DNA of 64,000 nucleotides from LMUY01 sp965276785 (lineage in GTDB: Bacteria > Pseudomonadota > Alphaproteobacteria > Acetobacterales > Acetobacteraceae), in contig OZ255629.1 in NCBI GenBank assembly GCA_965276785.1, positions 558,001 to 622,000 on the forward strand. The letters are read 5' to 3'. Positions 38,154 through 46,994 of this stretch are shown in pieces; position 1 is the stretch's first letter, and each line of letters starts with the position of its first letter. The position numbers and the translations under genes are program-made. Under the pieces are notes generated by a model. That model saw only the letters and a program-made list of their open reading frames with translations, had not been told where the DNA came from and did not search any database.

Positions 38154-39395
38154 CTAAAACCGCTCCGCCCGGTAGGGCGCCGGGTCGAGGTACGGGGCTT
38201 CGCCGCTCATCATCTCGGCCAGCAGCCGCCCCGTGCTCGGCCCCAGCGTCAGGCCCTGGTGGGCGTGGCCGAAGGCGCACCAGAGGGTGCTCTGGCCGGG
38301 TGCGCGGCCGATGATCGGAAGCATGTCCGGCGTGCAAGGCCGAACGCCCATCCAAGGCGTGCTCTCCACCCGGTCGCTCAGCGGCACCAGGGCGCGAGCC
38401 ACCGGCTCGGCCCGTTGGAGCTGCACCGGGGTGGGTTCGGCGCCGTCGCGGCTGAACTCCGCGCCCGTGGTCAGGCGGACGCCGGCGCGCATGGGGATCA
38501 GCATGTAGCCGTTGTCGCTGTCCTGCACCGGGTGGTTCAGCACGGCGTTGCCGCGCAGGCCGAAATGCACGTGGTAGCCGCGCTTGCCGAACAGGGGCGC
38601 GGCCCACCCGAACCGCTGCGTCAGCTTGGCCGACGCCATGCCAAGCGCGACCACGGCGTGCTGGGCGGCCACACGGCCATCTACCGTCTCCACCTGCCAG
38701 CCGGCGCCATCCTGCGCCAAGGTGGCGGCATCGCCGGTTGCCAGCGTGCCGCCCAGGCGTTGGAACAGCCGGGCGTAGGCGGTGGTCAGCGCGTGCGGGT
38801 CGCTGACCGAGTAGGGGTCTGTCCAGTGGATGGCGCCGGCCGGCCCGGCCTGCAGGTGCGGCTCCATTTCGGCCAGGTCGGAGGGGTTTAGCACGCGGGA
38901 GTTCACCCCGTGGTCGCGGCGGGCCAGCTCCGCCTCCGCAACGCCGGCCTCGACCGCGGCGGCCGTGCTGAACAGGCGGAGGTAGCCAATCGGGCGCAGC
39001 AAATCGGTCGCGCCGGCTTCGGCGGCCATGGCCCAATGTTCGTCTAGGCAGGTGGCGATCAGCCGCGAATGGGCCGCCACAGCGGTGGCATAGCGGCTCG
39101 GCGCCGAGTTGCGCCAGTAGCGTAGCAGGGGAGCGGCCAGGCCCGGCAACGCACCGGGGTGATAGGCGACATCGATGGTTCGATTGATGGCGATGCGGCC
39201 GAGCGTGGCCAGGTCGCGGGGGAACGGATACGGAAACACCGCCTCCCGCTGCACCAGCCCGGCATTGCCGAACGATGTGCCCTCGCCCGGAGCTTGCCGG
39301 TCCAGCAGCACCACGTCCCAGCCGCGGCGGCGCAGGTGCAGGGCGACGGAGACGCCGACCACACCGGCCCCGAGCACGATGGCGCTGGAGGTCAA
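38154..39395 (-). CDS. FAD-dependent D-amino-acid dehydrogenase (DadA-like)
   Basis: Flavoprotein of the DAO family, 413 residues, with a TTG start. N-terminal dinucleotide fold IVLGAGVVGVSVALHLRRRG followed by VVLLDRQAPGEGTSFGNAGL, characteristic of DadA small subunits. GVRPCTPDMLPIIGRAPG near residue 350 and GLTLGPSTGRLLAEMMSGE near the C-terminus are also DadA-like. It oxidatively deaminates D-amino acids in characterised members; glycine or other amines are alternative substrates. Confidence 0.86.
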   Translation of the reverse strand: MTSSAIVLGAGVVGVSVALHLRRRGWDVVLLDRQAPGEGTSFGNAGLVQREAVFPYPFPRDLATLGRIAINRTIDVAYHPGALPGLAAPLLRYWRNSAPSRYATAVAAHSRLIATCLDEHWAMAAEAGATDLLRPIGYLRLFSTAAAVEAGVAEAELARRDHGVNSRVLNPSDLAEMEPHLQAGPAGAIHWTDPYSVSDPHALTTAYARLFQRLGGTLATGDAATLAQDGAGWQVETVDGRVAAQHAVVALGMASAKLTQRFGWAAPLFGKRGYHVHFGLRGNAVLNHPVQDSDNGYMLIPMRAGVRLTTGAEFSRDGAEPTPVQLQRAEPVARALVPLSDRVESTPWMGVRPCTPDMLPIIGRAPGQSTLWCAFGHAHQGLTLGPSTGRLLAEMMSGEAPYLDPAPYRAERF

Positions 39396-39475
39396 CTGCG
39401 TGGCTGTGGTGCGTGGGTCATGCTTGGAGAGTTAGCACGCTTGGAGCGGGGCAAAAGCCCTGTAGGATCGCCGTC

Positions 39476-40588
39476 ATGTCAGACATCGCCCTGCTCTCCT
39501 GCCAGCGCGCCCTGTTCGAGGTGCCGGAGGATGTCTGCTACTTGGACGCCGCCGCCTGGACCCCGCTGCCGCGCCCGGTGCGCGAGGCGGCGGAGCAGGG
39601 CATGCTGGCGAAGGTGCAGCCTTGGGCGGGCGGTCGGGACGAGAGCGTGGCGGAACCGGCCCGCATTGCGGCGGCCGCCCTGATCGGCGCCGCGGCGGAC
39701 GACATCGCCATCGTCGGCGCCGTCAGCTACGGCATGGCGACCGCCGCGCGCAACCTCGCACCCGCGCCGGGCGGCCGGCTGTTGCGGGTGGCCGACGAGT
39801 TCCCCTCGCATCGCCTGCCTTGGGACCGGTTGGCGGCGGAGCGCGGCCTGCTCGTGGAGGAGGTGGACCGGCCCGCCGATGGCGATTGGACCGCCGCCTT
39901 GCTCGCCGCGATCCACCGCCCGGGCGCCGCCCCGCTCGCCATCGCTACGCTGAGCCCGCTGCATTGGTCCGACGGGACGCTCATGGACCTGGACCGGCTC
40001 GCCCCGGCGGTGCGGCAGGCAGGTGCCGCGCTGGTGATCGACGCCACTCAGGCGGTGGGCGCCATGCTGGTGGACGTGGCGCGGCTGCAGCCGGATTTCA
40101 TGGCTTTCCCGACCTATAAGTGGGTGCTTGGCCCTTTCAGCGTCGCCTTTCTCTACGCTGCCCCGCATCGCCAGGATGGTGTGCCGCTAGAAGAGAACAG
40201 CGGCAACCAGGCGCAGACGGGCGCGCGCCGCTATGACAAGGGCGAGCGGAATGACCCGCTGTTGCTGCCGATGGCGTCCGCCGGCATGGCGCTGGTGGCG
40301 CGTTGGGGCGCGCCGGCGGTGGCGGGCCGATTGCGCCACCTCACCGATCTGCTGGCGGAAGGTGCCGAGCGGCTGGGCCTTACGATGGCGCCACGCGAGT
40401 TGCGCAGCCCGCATATCCTGGGCCTCGGCTGGCCCGGCGGCCTACCGTCTGGCCTGATCGAGCGGTTGCGGGCGGACAAGGTCTTTGTCAGCGACCGGCT
40501 CGGCACGCTGCGCATCAGCCCGCATGTCTGGGCCGACGAAGCCGACGTGGCGCGATGCCTGTACTCCTTGCAGGCCTGCCTGGCCTGA
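39476..40588 (+). CDS. Class V aminotransferase-fold protein
   Basis: PLP-dependent protein of 370 residues related to cysteine desulfurase/isopenicillin-N-epimerase-type enzymes. N-terminal YLDAAAWTPLPRPVREA near residue 21; the PLP-binding Lys is in FMAFPTYKWVLGPFSVAFLY near 205, preceded by ALVIDATQAVGAMLVDV (Asp and Gln contacts) near 185. The ATG at 39476 begins MSDIALLSCQ. Substrate unknown. The following recG gene starts within or just after its end. Confidence 0.85.
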   Translation: MSDIALLSCQRALFEVPEDVCYLDAAAWTPLPRPVREAAEQGMLAKVQPWAGGRDESVAEPARIAAAALIGAAADDIAIVGAVSYGMATAARNLAPAPGGRLLRVADEFPSHRLPWDRLAAERGLLVEEVDRPADGDWTAALLAAIHRPGAAPLAIATLSPLHWSDGTLMDLDRLAPAVRQAGAALVIDATQAVGAMLVDVARLQPDFMAFPTYKWVLGPFSVAFLYAAPHRQDGVPLEENSGNQAQTGARRYDKGERNDPLLLPMASAGMALVARWGAPAVAGRLRHLTDLLAEGAERLGLTMAPRELRSPHILGLGWPGGLPSGLIERLRADKVFVSDRLGTLRISPHVWADEADVARCLYSLQACLA

Positions 40589-40596
40589 CGCAGCCG

Positions 40597-42657
40597 GTGG
40601 ACGACCCGCTTGCCCCCTTGCTTGCCTCCACTTCCGAGTTGCGCGGCGTTGGGGCGGTGACTGCGGAGAAGCTCGCCCGGCTGACCGGCGGCGCCCGCGT
40701 GCGCGACTTGCTGTTCCACTTGCCGGACAGCTTCATCGACCGGCGGGCCCATTCCAGCATCAAGGATACAGCGCCGGGCCAGGTGGTCACCTGGACAGTG
40801 GACCTCGCCGGGCACGAGCCGGCCAGCAAGCCCAACCATCCTTGGCGCGTCCGGGTAACCGACGGGACCGCCTTCGCCGAGCTGGCGATTTGGGACAAGC
40901 AACGGCTTGGCAGCCTGATCCGCGCCCCGGCCCGCAGCCAATGGGTGGTGAATGGCCGAGTGGAAGCGTTCGGCAACCGGCTGTCGATGCGCGACCCCGC
41001 CTATGCCGTGGCGCCGGAGCAAGCGGGCGCGATCCCGTCGGTGGACCCGGTGTGGCCGATGACCGCGCGCCTGTCGTCCCGCGAGTTGCGCGGCGCCATG
41101 GCCGCCGCCGTTGCGCGCGTGCCGGAGTTGCCGGAATGGCACTACGCGGCGTTGCTGCGCCGCCAGGGCTGGCCGAGCTTCCGCGCGGCGCTGATGGGGC
41201 TGCAGCGTCCGTCCGAGCCGCCCGCTCCCGTGCTGCGGGCCCGGCTGGGCTATGACGAAATGCTGGCGCATCAGCTTGCCATGGCCTGGATCAAGGCGCG
41301 GGAGCGGCAGCGGCCGGGGCGCGCGCTGGCGGCGACGGGCGCGTTGCAGGCAGAGGCGCTGCGCCGCTTCGGCCTGCCGCTCACGCCCAGCCAGCAGCGC
41401 GCCGCGGCCGAAATCACCGCCGACCTCGGAGCGCCCCGCCGCATGCTGCGGCTGCTACAGGGCGATGTCGGCAGCGGCAAGACGTTGGTGGCGCTGCTGG
41501 CCATGCTCGCGGCGGTGGAGGCGGGGGCGCAGGCGGCGCTGATGGCGCCCACCGAGGTGCTGGCTAAGCAGCATCTGCGCACCTTGGAGCGGCTGGCGCC
41601 CTGCCCGGTCGGGCTGCTGACCGGCTCGGTCACCGGCGCGGCGCGGCGCAACCTGCTGCTCGCCTTGGGCAACGGCCGCTTGCCGATCGTGGTCGGCACC
41701 CATGCGCTGTTCCAGGAGCATGTCGAATTCCGCGACCTTGGTCTGGCGGTGATCGACGAGCAGCACCGGTTCGGCGTGGAGCAGCGGCTGCTGCTCGGCA
41801 GCAAAGGCGCGCGGACGGACCTGCTGGTGATGACCGCGACCCCCATCCCGCGCACCCTGTTGCTCACTCAATGGGGCGAGATGGATGTCAGCCGGCTGTT
41901 GGAGAAGCCGGCCGGCCGCCAGCCGATCCGCACCAGCCTGCACTCGCTGGGCACATTGGAGGGGGTGGTGGAAGGGATCGGCCGGGCGCTGGACCGGGGC
42001 GAGCAGGTGTATTGGGTGTGCCCCATGGTGGCCGAGAGCATGGTGCTGGACGTGGCCGCGGCCGAGGCGCGGTTTGCCGAGTTGCGCGCTCGGTTCGGCG
42101 CCCGCGTGGCGTTGGCGCATGGCCAGCAGGAGAGCGGCGCACGAGACGCGGCGTTGGCGGGCTTCGCCGCCGGGCAGACGCGGCTGCTGGTGGCGACCAC
42201 GGTGATCGAGGTGGGGGTGGACGTGCCCGGCGCTAGCGTGATGGTGATCGAGCATGCCGAGCGCTTCGGCTTGGCGCAATTGCACCAGTTGCGCGGCCGG
42301 GTGGGACGCGGGGCGGCGCAGAGCTACTGCTTGCTGCTGCACGATGACGGCCTGAGCGACACCGCCCGCCGCCGCCTGCTGCTGCTGCGCGACACCGAGG
42401 ACGGGTTCGCCATCGCCGACGAGGACTTTCGGCTCAGAGGGGCAGGAGATTTGCTGGGCAAGCGGCAATCCGGCTTGCCGGGGTTCCGCCTGTCGGACCC
42501 GGAGGGACAGGAGGGCATGGTGCGGATGGCCAACCAAGACGCTGCCGTGCTGCTGGACCGGGACCCGGACTTGACCAGCCAGCGCGGGCAGGCGGCGCGG
42601 CTGCTGCTGCGGCTGTTCGACCGCCGGGCGGCGCTGGAGACGCTGGCTGCGGGCTAG
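40597..42657 (+). CDS. recG: ATP-dependent DNA helicase RecG
   Basis: Branch-migration helicase for stalled forks and recombination intermediates. About 686 residues from GTG 40597; an ATG at 40555 inside the preceding gene is an alternative. N-terminal wedge/OB region begins LRGVGAVTAEKLARLTGG. Helicase motifs: I LQGDVGSGKTLVAL near 290, II VIDEQHRFG near 388, III TATPIPRT near 417, then the second RecA-like domain with ATTVIEVGVDVPGASVMVIE and HQLRGRVGRG. The C-terminal FRLRGAGDLLGKRQSG is RecG-specific. Confidence 0.95.
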   Translation: MDDPLAPLLASTSELRGVGAVTAEKLARLTGGARVRDLLFHLPDSFIDRRAHSSIKDTAPGQVVTWTVDLAGHEPASKPNHPWRVRVTDGTAFAELAIWDKQRLGSLIRAPARSQWVVNGRVEAFGNRLSMRDPAYAVAPEQAGAIPSVDPVWPMTARLSSRELRGAMAAAVARVPELPEWHYAALLRRQGWPSFRAALMGLQRPSEPPAPVLRARLGYDEMLAHQLAMAWIKARERQRPGRALAATGALQAEALRRFGLPLTPSQQRAAAEITADLGAPRRMLRLLQGDVGSGKTLVALLAMLAAVEAGAQAALMAPTEVLAKQHLRTLERLAPCPVGLLTGSVTGAARRNLLLALGNGRLPIVVGTHALFQEHVEFRDLGLAVIDEQHRFGVEQRLLLGSKGARTDLLVMTATPIPRTLLLTQWGEMDVSRLLEKPAGRQPIRTSLHSLGTLEGVVEGIGRALDRGEQVYWVCPMVAESMVLDVAAAEARFAELRARFGARVALAHGQQESGARDAALAGFAAGQTRLLVATTVIEVGVDVPGASVMVIEHAERFGLAQLHQLRGRVGRGAAQSYCLLLHDDGLSDTARRRLLLLRDTEDGFAIADEDFRLRGAGDLLGKRQSGLPGFRLSDPEGQEGMVRMANQDAAVLLDRDPDLTSQRGQAARLLLRLFDRRAALETLAAG

Positions 42658-42666
42658 ACGCGTAGG

Positions 42667-42838
42667 TGTAGGCGCTCGCAATCGTCGGCGGTCGTGCTCG
42701 CAAACAGAGCGGATTGCTGCTCGGATTGGCTGACAACGGACGAGCTAGCCTGCTCACATTACCCGTCACTGTGCTCGCCATCATCGCGTCCCGCTCACCG
42801 ACGGCGGGTCATGCTCACAATTGGCGCAAATGAGAGCA
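42667..42838 (+). repeat. Left transposon end with array of TGCTC(A/G) motifs
   Basis: Motifs T/CGCTC(A/G) occur in the same orientation at about 42673, 42695, 42718, 42751, 42772, 42792 and 42812, spaced about 20-23 bp (one 33-bp gap). This layout resembles multiple transposase-binding sites in ends of Tn552/Tn7/Mu-like elements. The first 72 bp match the right end in inverted orientation. Confidence 0.65.
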
Positions 42839-42939
42839 GACGGTTGTCCGGATCATACGGGGACGCCTGCGATGGGCAGTTGGTCGGCAAATCCGCAGCT
42901 GCGGTCGCTGGCGAGCGTGCCGGCGAGGACCTGCCGTCT

Positions 42940-44019
42940 TCAGGGCCGGAGCACGGTCATCCGGAACGGCCCGGCATGGGCCGCTGCGTGCGCAACGGCC
43001 TCGTTTGCATCATCCAGGGCAAATTCGGTGACGTCAAACTGGCCGAGGTCCAACAGCCCGGCCCGGACCAGCGCGATCATGCCAAGAACAGCGCTGGGCT
43101 CAAACATCCATTGGCCTTGGAGGCTGACGCAGTTTCGCATGATCCAGGGATAGGGCAGCGACAGGTCATCGCCGCCCAGCATCCCCACTCCGCCCATCAG
43201 CACGGCCCGGCCGTATGGGCGCACCGACATCACGGCGGTCCGCACCACCGTCGCGCTGACGGACGGCGGCAGGATGTCCAGCACGCAGTCGATCGGGCCT
43301 GACGCGGCCGCCTGCATCCGCGCGCGGTCCGCATCCTCGTTGCCGGCAAGGGTCACGGGCCGCACGCGCGAACCGAAGCGGCGCACCAGGTCGGCAAGCA
43401 CTTGTTCGTTGCGGCCGGGTGCGACGACGCAGCCCGCACCCATCGCCAGCGCAGTCGCCACGGCGGCGCTGCCGTAGTTGCCGGTGGCGCCGCTGACCAG
43501 GAGTGTTTCCCCGGCTTGCAGCCCCGCCGCAAGAAGGCCGCCGTACGGCACGAGCGCCACGCCCGCCGCGCACCATCGTCCGGCGTCCGCCTCGTCGATG
43601 ATGCCAAGCGGGATGGCGTTTTCGGTTGGCACCATCATGCGCTCGGCAAATGGGCCGTTGTGGAAGTGCTTCTGCAATAGCAGGCCCCCTTCGCCGCGGG
43701 AGCTCCAGCCCTGTAGCGTGATGTCAGGGGCAAGGCCGCCATCGCGCGACCGCACGGTAGGGTCGCAGAACACCCAGTCGCCGGGCGAAAGGCGCGTTGC
43801 ATCGGGCCCGGCGGTGCGCACGCGGCCGACCGCCCCGCAGCCTGGCACCACGGGCAGCTCGAGCGGGTATTTGCGCGCGCCACTGAACACATCCGCCGTG
43901 TAGGGCAGGATGCCGGTTGCCACGACATCGACGACGACCTCGCCAGTGCCCGGAACCGGGTCGGCCACGGCGCCAATGGACAGGGGAGAACCGAATGCGA
44001 GCAGGCTGGCAGCTTTCAT
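42940..44019 (-). CDS. Zinc-type alcohol dehydrogenase / quinone oxidoreductase-like protein
   Basis: Medium-chain dehydrogenase/reductase of 359 residues. N-terminal GroES-like part MKAASLLAFGSPLSIGAVAD and VVPGCGAVGRVRTAG with GDWVF; the catalytic zinc ligands typical of true ADHs are not all evident. Rossmann fold with LLVSGATGNYGSAAVATALA near residue 175. It may be a quinone-oxidoreductase-type reductase. It is divergently arranged with the XRE regulator across a 105-bp gap and lies inside the transposon relic. Confidence 0.83.
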   Translation of the reverse strand: MKAASLLAFGSPLSIGAVADPVPGTGEVVVDVVATGILPYTADVFSGARKYPLELPVVPGCGAVGRVRTAGPDATRLSPGDWVFCDPTVRSRDGGLAPDITLQGWSSRGEGGLLLQKHFHNGPFAERMMVPTENAIPLGIIDEADAGRWCAAGVALVPYGGLLAAGLQAGETLLVSGATGNYGSAAVATALAMGAGCVVAPGRNEQVLADLVRRFGSRVRPVTLAGNEDADRARMQAAASGPIDCVLDILPPSVSATVVRTAVMSVRPYGRAVLMGGVGMLGGDDLSLPYPWIMRNCVSLQGQWMFEPSAVLGMIALVRAGLLDLGQFDVTEFALDDANEAVAHAAAHAGPFRMTVLRP

Positions 44020-44124
44020 GGCGAGGGCAGTCCCATGGTGAAGGACTCCAGATGGGCGAGCTTCGCATGCGCATGAAGGACTGGTATTATCCTAGTATCA
44101 GTGACTACCTCCTAGGCGGCACGC

Positions 44125-44904
44125 ATGACGGACCCGGTCCGCAACGCATTTGGCGACTTTCTCCGTTCCCGGCGCGAGAAGCTGGAGCCACGCGCAATAG
44201 GCCTTCCGAATGGGGTGCGGCGCCGGACCGCGGGGCTGCGGCGGCAGGAGGTGGCGGAGCTGGCCGGCATCGGCATCGACTGGTACATCCGGCTGGAGCA
44301 GGGTCGGGCTGTGCGCCCTTCCGCCGCCACGGTGGATGCATTGGCGCGAGCGCTGCGCCTGGACAAGGCCGAGCACGCCCACCTGCGCGCACTTGCTCCG
44401 CCCAACAACCGCCCGGCTTTCGTACGCGAAACCGTGCCGGACACGGTGCGCCGCATCGTCGAGCGTCTTGACCAGCCAGCCTACGTTACGGGGCGGCGGT
44501 GGGATGTGTTGGCGTGGAACGACGCCGCTTGTGCGCTGTTCACCAATTTCGGCCGGGTGGCGGAGGCAGACTGCAACATCCTCGTGTATGTGCTGACCGA
44601 CCCGGACGCGCAGCGCGTGTTTGGTGCTGCCTGGGCCGGGCAGGCGGCGCGCATGGTGGCGCGGTTCCGTGGAACGCACGACCTGTGGGCTGGTGACCCG
44701 GCGTTCACCAGCCTGGTGCGCAGCTTGCGCGAGCGCAGCCCCGAGTTCGCCGGCTGGTGGGACGCGCACAAGATTGGCAGCAGCGCCGGGACCGGTGAGA
44801 AGATGCTGGTGCACCCCAGTGGCGGGCCGCTGCGCTACGAGTATGCGACGTTTCAAGTCAATGACGACCCGGCGTTGCGGCTCACGATCTACATTCCGGT
44901 CTAG
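44125..44904 (+). CDS. XRE-family regulator with MmyB-like ligand domain
   Basis: A 259-residue transcription factor. N-terminal helix-turn-helix: AFGDFLRSRREKLEP, then LRRQEVAELAGIGIDWYIRL and LEQGRAVRPSAATVDALARA, ending near residue 80. The C-terminal MmyB-like domain spans about 105-255 (AYVTGRRWDVLAWNDAACAL, then MLVHPSGGPLRYEYATFQV). This type commonly regulates a divergent oxidoreductase gene, here the adjacent dehydrogenase. Intact despite its position in a transposon relic. Confidence 0.9.
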   Translation: MTDPVRNAFGDFLRSRREKLEPRAIGLPNGVRRRTAGLRRQEVAELAGIGIDWYIRLEQGRAVRPSAATVDALARALRLDKAEHAHLRALAPPNNRPAFVRETVPDTVRRIVERLDQPAYVTGRRWDVLAWNDAACALFTNFGRVAEADCNILVYVLTDPDAQRVFGAAWAGQAARMVARFRGTHDLWAGDPAFTSLVRSLRERSPEFAGWWDAHKIGSSAGTGEKMLVHPSGGPLRYEYATFQVNDDPALRLTIYIPV

Positions 44905-45083
44905 CCTGAAACCGATCTGGCTGTACCAGGCCGACCTGGGTTCAAGCCCGGCGGCCGGCGTATGCCGGTGAGCGAGGGTCTGCGGCTCTGGAAACCAGGA
45001 TTTCTGACGGTCCCCGGCGCGTGCTTGCCAGAGCGGCCTGGCACGGCACTTTCCCTTCTCATAACTGTTCTTGATTCCGGCTG
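44905..45083. other. Non-coding stretch inside the transposon relic
   Basis: About 180 bp between the XRE gene and the transposase fragment. No gene is supported. A GGGTTCAAGCCC segment resembles a tRNA T-arm, but no acceptor, D or anticodon arms can be built around it. Confidence 0.5.
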
Positions 45084-45310
45084 CCCGAGGAAGACGGCAT
45101 CGAGACACCGGACGGCTTGATGCGGGCGCCGACAGGCCTGCTCAAGCGTGCGACCGTCGACCGTGTCTTGCGTGCTTTGGGTCTCGGCCACGCGCGCGTA
45201 ACGCGCCCGGTCGCCGCGGTGCGCTTCCAGGCCAAGCGCTCGAACGAACTCTGGCACTTCGACATGAGCCTGTCGGACCTGAAGCAGGTCGAAGCTCGGC
45301 TCTGGCCGAC
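45084..45310 (+). pseudogene. Fragment of rve/IS481-type transposase
   Basis: About 75 codons read EEDGIETPDGLMRAPTGLLK, RATVDRVLRALGLG and AVRFQAKRSNELWHFDMSLS followed by DLKQVEARLW. This matches the junction between the DNA-binding part and the start of the DDE integrase core (first catalytic Asp in WHFDMS) of IS481-like/Mu-type transposases; the rest of the catalytic domain is absent. It abuts the right terminal repeat. Confidence 0.7.
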
Positions 45311-45318
45311 GCCCGCCT

Positions 45319-45390
45319 CATTGTCTGCTAATCCGAGCAGGAACCAGCGCTGTTTGCGAGCACGACGCTCGATGATTGCAAGCGCCTACA
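45319..45390 (-). repeat. Right transposon end
   Basis: Read inward (minus strand) it starts TGTAGGCGCTTGCAATC and contains GTGCTCGCAAACAG and CCTGCTCGGATTAGC, aligned base by base with the left end at 42667-42738. It holds three motif copies versus seven at the left, so the ends are asymmetric. Confidence 0.7.
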
Positions 45391-45421
45391 CGTAGGTGCC
45401 ACAAAAGGGACGGAGTGACTC

Positions 45422-46078
45422 GTGAACTCAGCAACGCAAGCACAGCATCGCCAGGCCATCGTCGAGGTTGCCCGGTCCATGAACGCCTTAGGCATCAATC
45501 AAGGCACTTCCGGCAACATCTCGGTCCGGTCCGGCGGCGATATGTTGATCACCCCCTCCGCCACGCCCTACGAGACCATGACTCCGGACCAGATCGCCGC
45601 CATGCCGCTCGACTTAGGCGATGGCCAATGGTGCGGTCCGCTCAAGCCCTCGACCGAATGGCGATTTCACCAGGCTATCCTGCGCGGGCGGCCGGAGGCG
45701 GGGGCGGTGGTCCATACCCATGCCACGTTTTGCACCGCGCTCTCCATGCTGCGGCGGGACATTCCGGCGGTGCACTACATGATCGCGGCGTTCGGCGGCG
45801 ACACGGTGCGCTGCTCCGGCTACGCCACCTTCGGGACGGCCGAACTGGCCGCACTTGCGCTCACCGCGCTGGAGGGCCGTAACGCCTGCCTGCTGGCCAA
45901 TCATGGCATGATTGTCGTCGGCCCAACTCTAGCCCGGGCGATGTGGCTGGCGGTGGAACTCGAGACGCTCGCCAAGCAATACGTGTTGAGCCTGCAACTC
46001 GGCACGCCGGTGGTGCTGACCGAAGCCGAAGTCGCCGACGCGGCGAAAGGATTTGCCACCTATGGCAGCCAAGCGTAG
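45422..46078 (+). CDS. Class II aldolase/adducin family protein
   Basis: Zinc-dependent aldolase-fold protein, 218 residues, GTG start. Motifs: LGINQGTSGNISVRSG near residue 23, SPSTEWRFH-like KPSTEWRFHQAILRGRP near 77, metal-binding HTHATFCTAL near 99 and NHGMIVVGPTLARAM near 160. Related to L-fuculose-phosphate and L-ribulose-5-phosphate 4-epimerase enzymes; exact sugar unknown. Faces a sugar ABC transporter operon, suggesting carbohydrate use. Its TAG stop is part of a GTAG-type repeat. Confidence 0.88.
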   Translation: MNSATQAQHRQAIVEVARSMNALGINQGTSGNISVRSGGDMLITPSATPYETMTPDQIAAMPLDLGDGQWCGPLKPSTEWRFHQAILRGRPEAGAVVHTHATFCTALSMLRRDIPAVHYMIAAFGGDTVRCSGYATFGTAELAALALTALEGRNACLLANHGMIVVGPTLARAMWLAVELETLAKQYVLSLQLGTPVVLTEAEVADAAKGFATYGSQA

Positions 46079-46152
46079 GGCGGAAGAGTGTAAGCGTCAT
46101 CCGCCGGCTTCGTGCGCACCGTGGCGGATGACGCTGCGCTCTTCCGCCCTAC
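46075..46152. repeat. Long GTAG-type inverted repeat between convergent genes
   Basis: Two arms of about 31 nt: the left begins GTAGGGCGGAAGAG and ends GTCATCCGCC, the right begins GGCGGATGACGC and ends CTCTTCCGCCCTAC, with about 17 nt between. Both termini are GTAG on their own strand, and those bases contain the TAG stop codons of the aldolase (plus) and of the ABC permease (minus). The sequence resembles widespread proteobacterial GTAGGGCGGA repeats. It should form a strong bidirectional terminator. Confidence 0.75.
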
Positions 46153-46994
46153 TTCACTGCGCCGAGGGTCAGCCCCTGCACCAAGTAGCGTTGCAAGGCC
46201 ACGAACACGATAGCGACTGGGGCCGTGGCGAGAAGGGTGGCGGCCATTACCTGGTTCCACTCCACCGTGTAGCGCCCGGCGACCAGGTTCACCACCTTGA
46301 GCGGCAGAGTAAGCCTGGCTGGGTCGCGCAGCATGGTGAGCGCCACCGGGAACTCGTTCCAGCAGCCAACGAAGGTGACAATGCCGGTGACCGCGATCGC
46401 CGGCACCGCCAGCGGCAGGAAGATCCACAACACCGACTGTAGCCGCCCAGCGCCATCGATCCAGGCCGCTTCCTCCAACTCGATCGGGATGGTGGCGAAA
46501 TACGAGGCCAGCATCCAGATCGCGAACGCCAACTGGAACGCGGCATAGATCACCACCACCGCGCCGCGGCTGTCCACCAGCGAGCCGCCGCCGACATGGA
46601 TCGACGCCGCCATCCGGAACAGCCCCAGCACCAGCAACACGGGGGAGAGCATCTGCGTCACCAGCAGGAACTGGCCGAACGCGTCCTTGCCGCGAAATGC
46701 CATCCGGCTCATCGCATAGGCCGCCGGGATCGACACCAGCAAGGTGAGCGCCGTCCCGCCGAGACTGACCAGCAGGCTGTTCACGGCGCCGGTGCCGAAA
46801 TCGGCCGCTTGCCACATGGCAGAGAAGTTCTCCCAGGCCAGGCGGCTCGGCAGCCAGCGCGGCGGAAACGCGATCACCTCGCTCGCAGGCTTCAACGCTG
46901 TCGACAGCATCACGGCGAACGGGAACATCGTCACCACGATCAGCGGCGCCAAGGCCGCCCAGCACCACAGCGAACGGTGCAGCCTACTCCTCAC
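46149..46994 (-). CDS. Carbohydrate ABC transporter permease (MalG-type)
   Basis: Inner-membrane permease of 281 residues with six hydrophobic segments. The EAA loop is ELEEAAWIDGAGRLQSVLWI near residue 165, and the N-terminal VVTMFPFAVMLSTALKPASE is typical of MalG/UgpE-type subunits. It overlaps the upstream permease gene by 11 bp. Substrate is likely a sugar, consistent with the nearby class II aldolase. Confidence 0.9.
   Translation of the reverse strand: MRSRLHRSLWCWAALAPLIVVTMFPFAVMLSTALKPASEVIAFPPRWLPSRLAWENFSAMWQAADFGTGAVNSLLVSLGGTALTLLVSIPAAYAMSRMAFRGKDAFGQFLLVTQMLSPVLLVLGLFRMAASIHVGGGSLVDSRGAVVVIYAAFQLAFAIWMLASYFATIPIELEEAAWIDGAGRLQSVLWIFLPLAVPAIAVTGIVTFVGCWNEFPVALTMLRDPARLTLPLKVVNLVAGRYTVEWNQVMAATLLATAPVAIVFVALQRYLVQGLTLGAVK

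Larger units (their letters stand above)
42667..45390. mobile_element. Relic transposon (IS481-like ends and transposase fragment) carrying a dehydrogenase and its putative regulator
   Basis: A 2,724-bp segment whose two ends are about 72-bp inverted repeats (roughly 80-85% identical by eye), both starting TGTAGGCGCT. It is flanked on each side by the 6-bp direct repeat CGTAGG (42661-42666 and 45391-45396), consistent with a target-site duplication. It begins 9 bp after the recG stop. Inside are a zinc-type dehydrogenase, a divergent XRE regulator and, next to the right end, a fragment of an rve-type transposase. The transposase is too short to work, so the unit is immobile unless helped in trans. 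Confidence 0.72.

Noticed and set aside
44940..44975. Possible tRNA remnant (GGGTTCAAGCCC T-arm-like)
   Set aside because: No acceptor stem, D-arm or anticodon arm could be formed around it; a short chance match.
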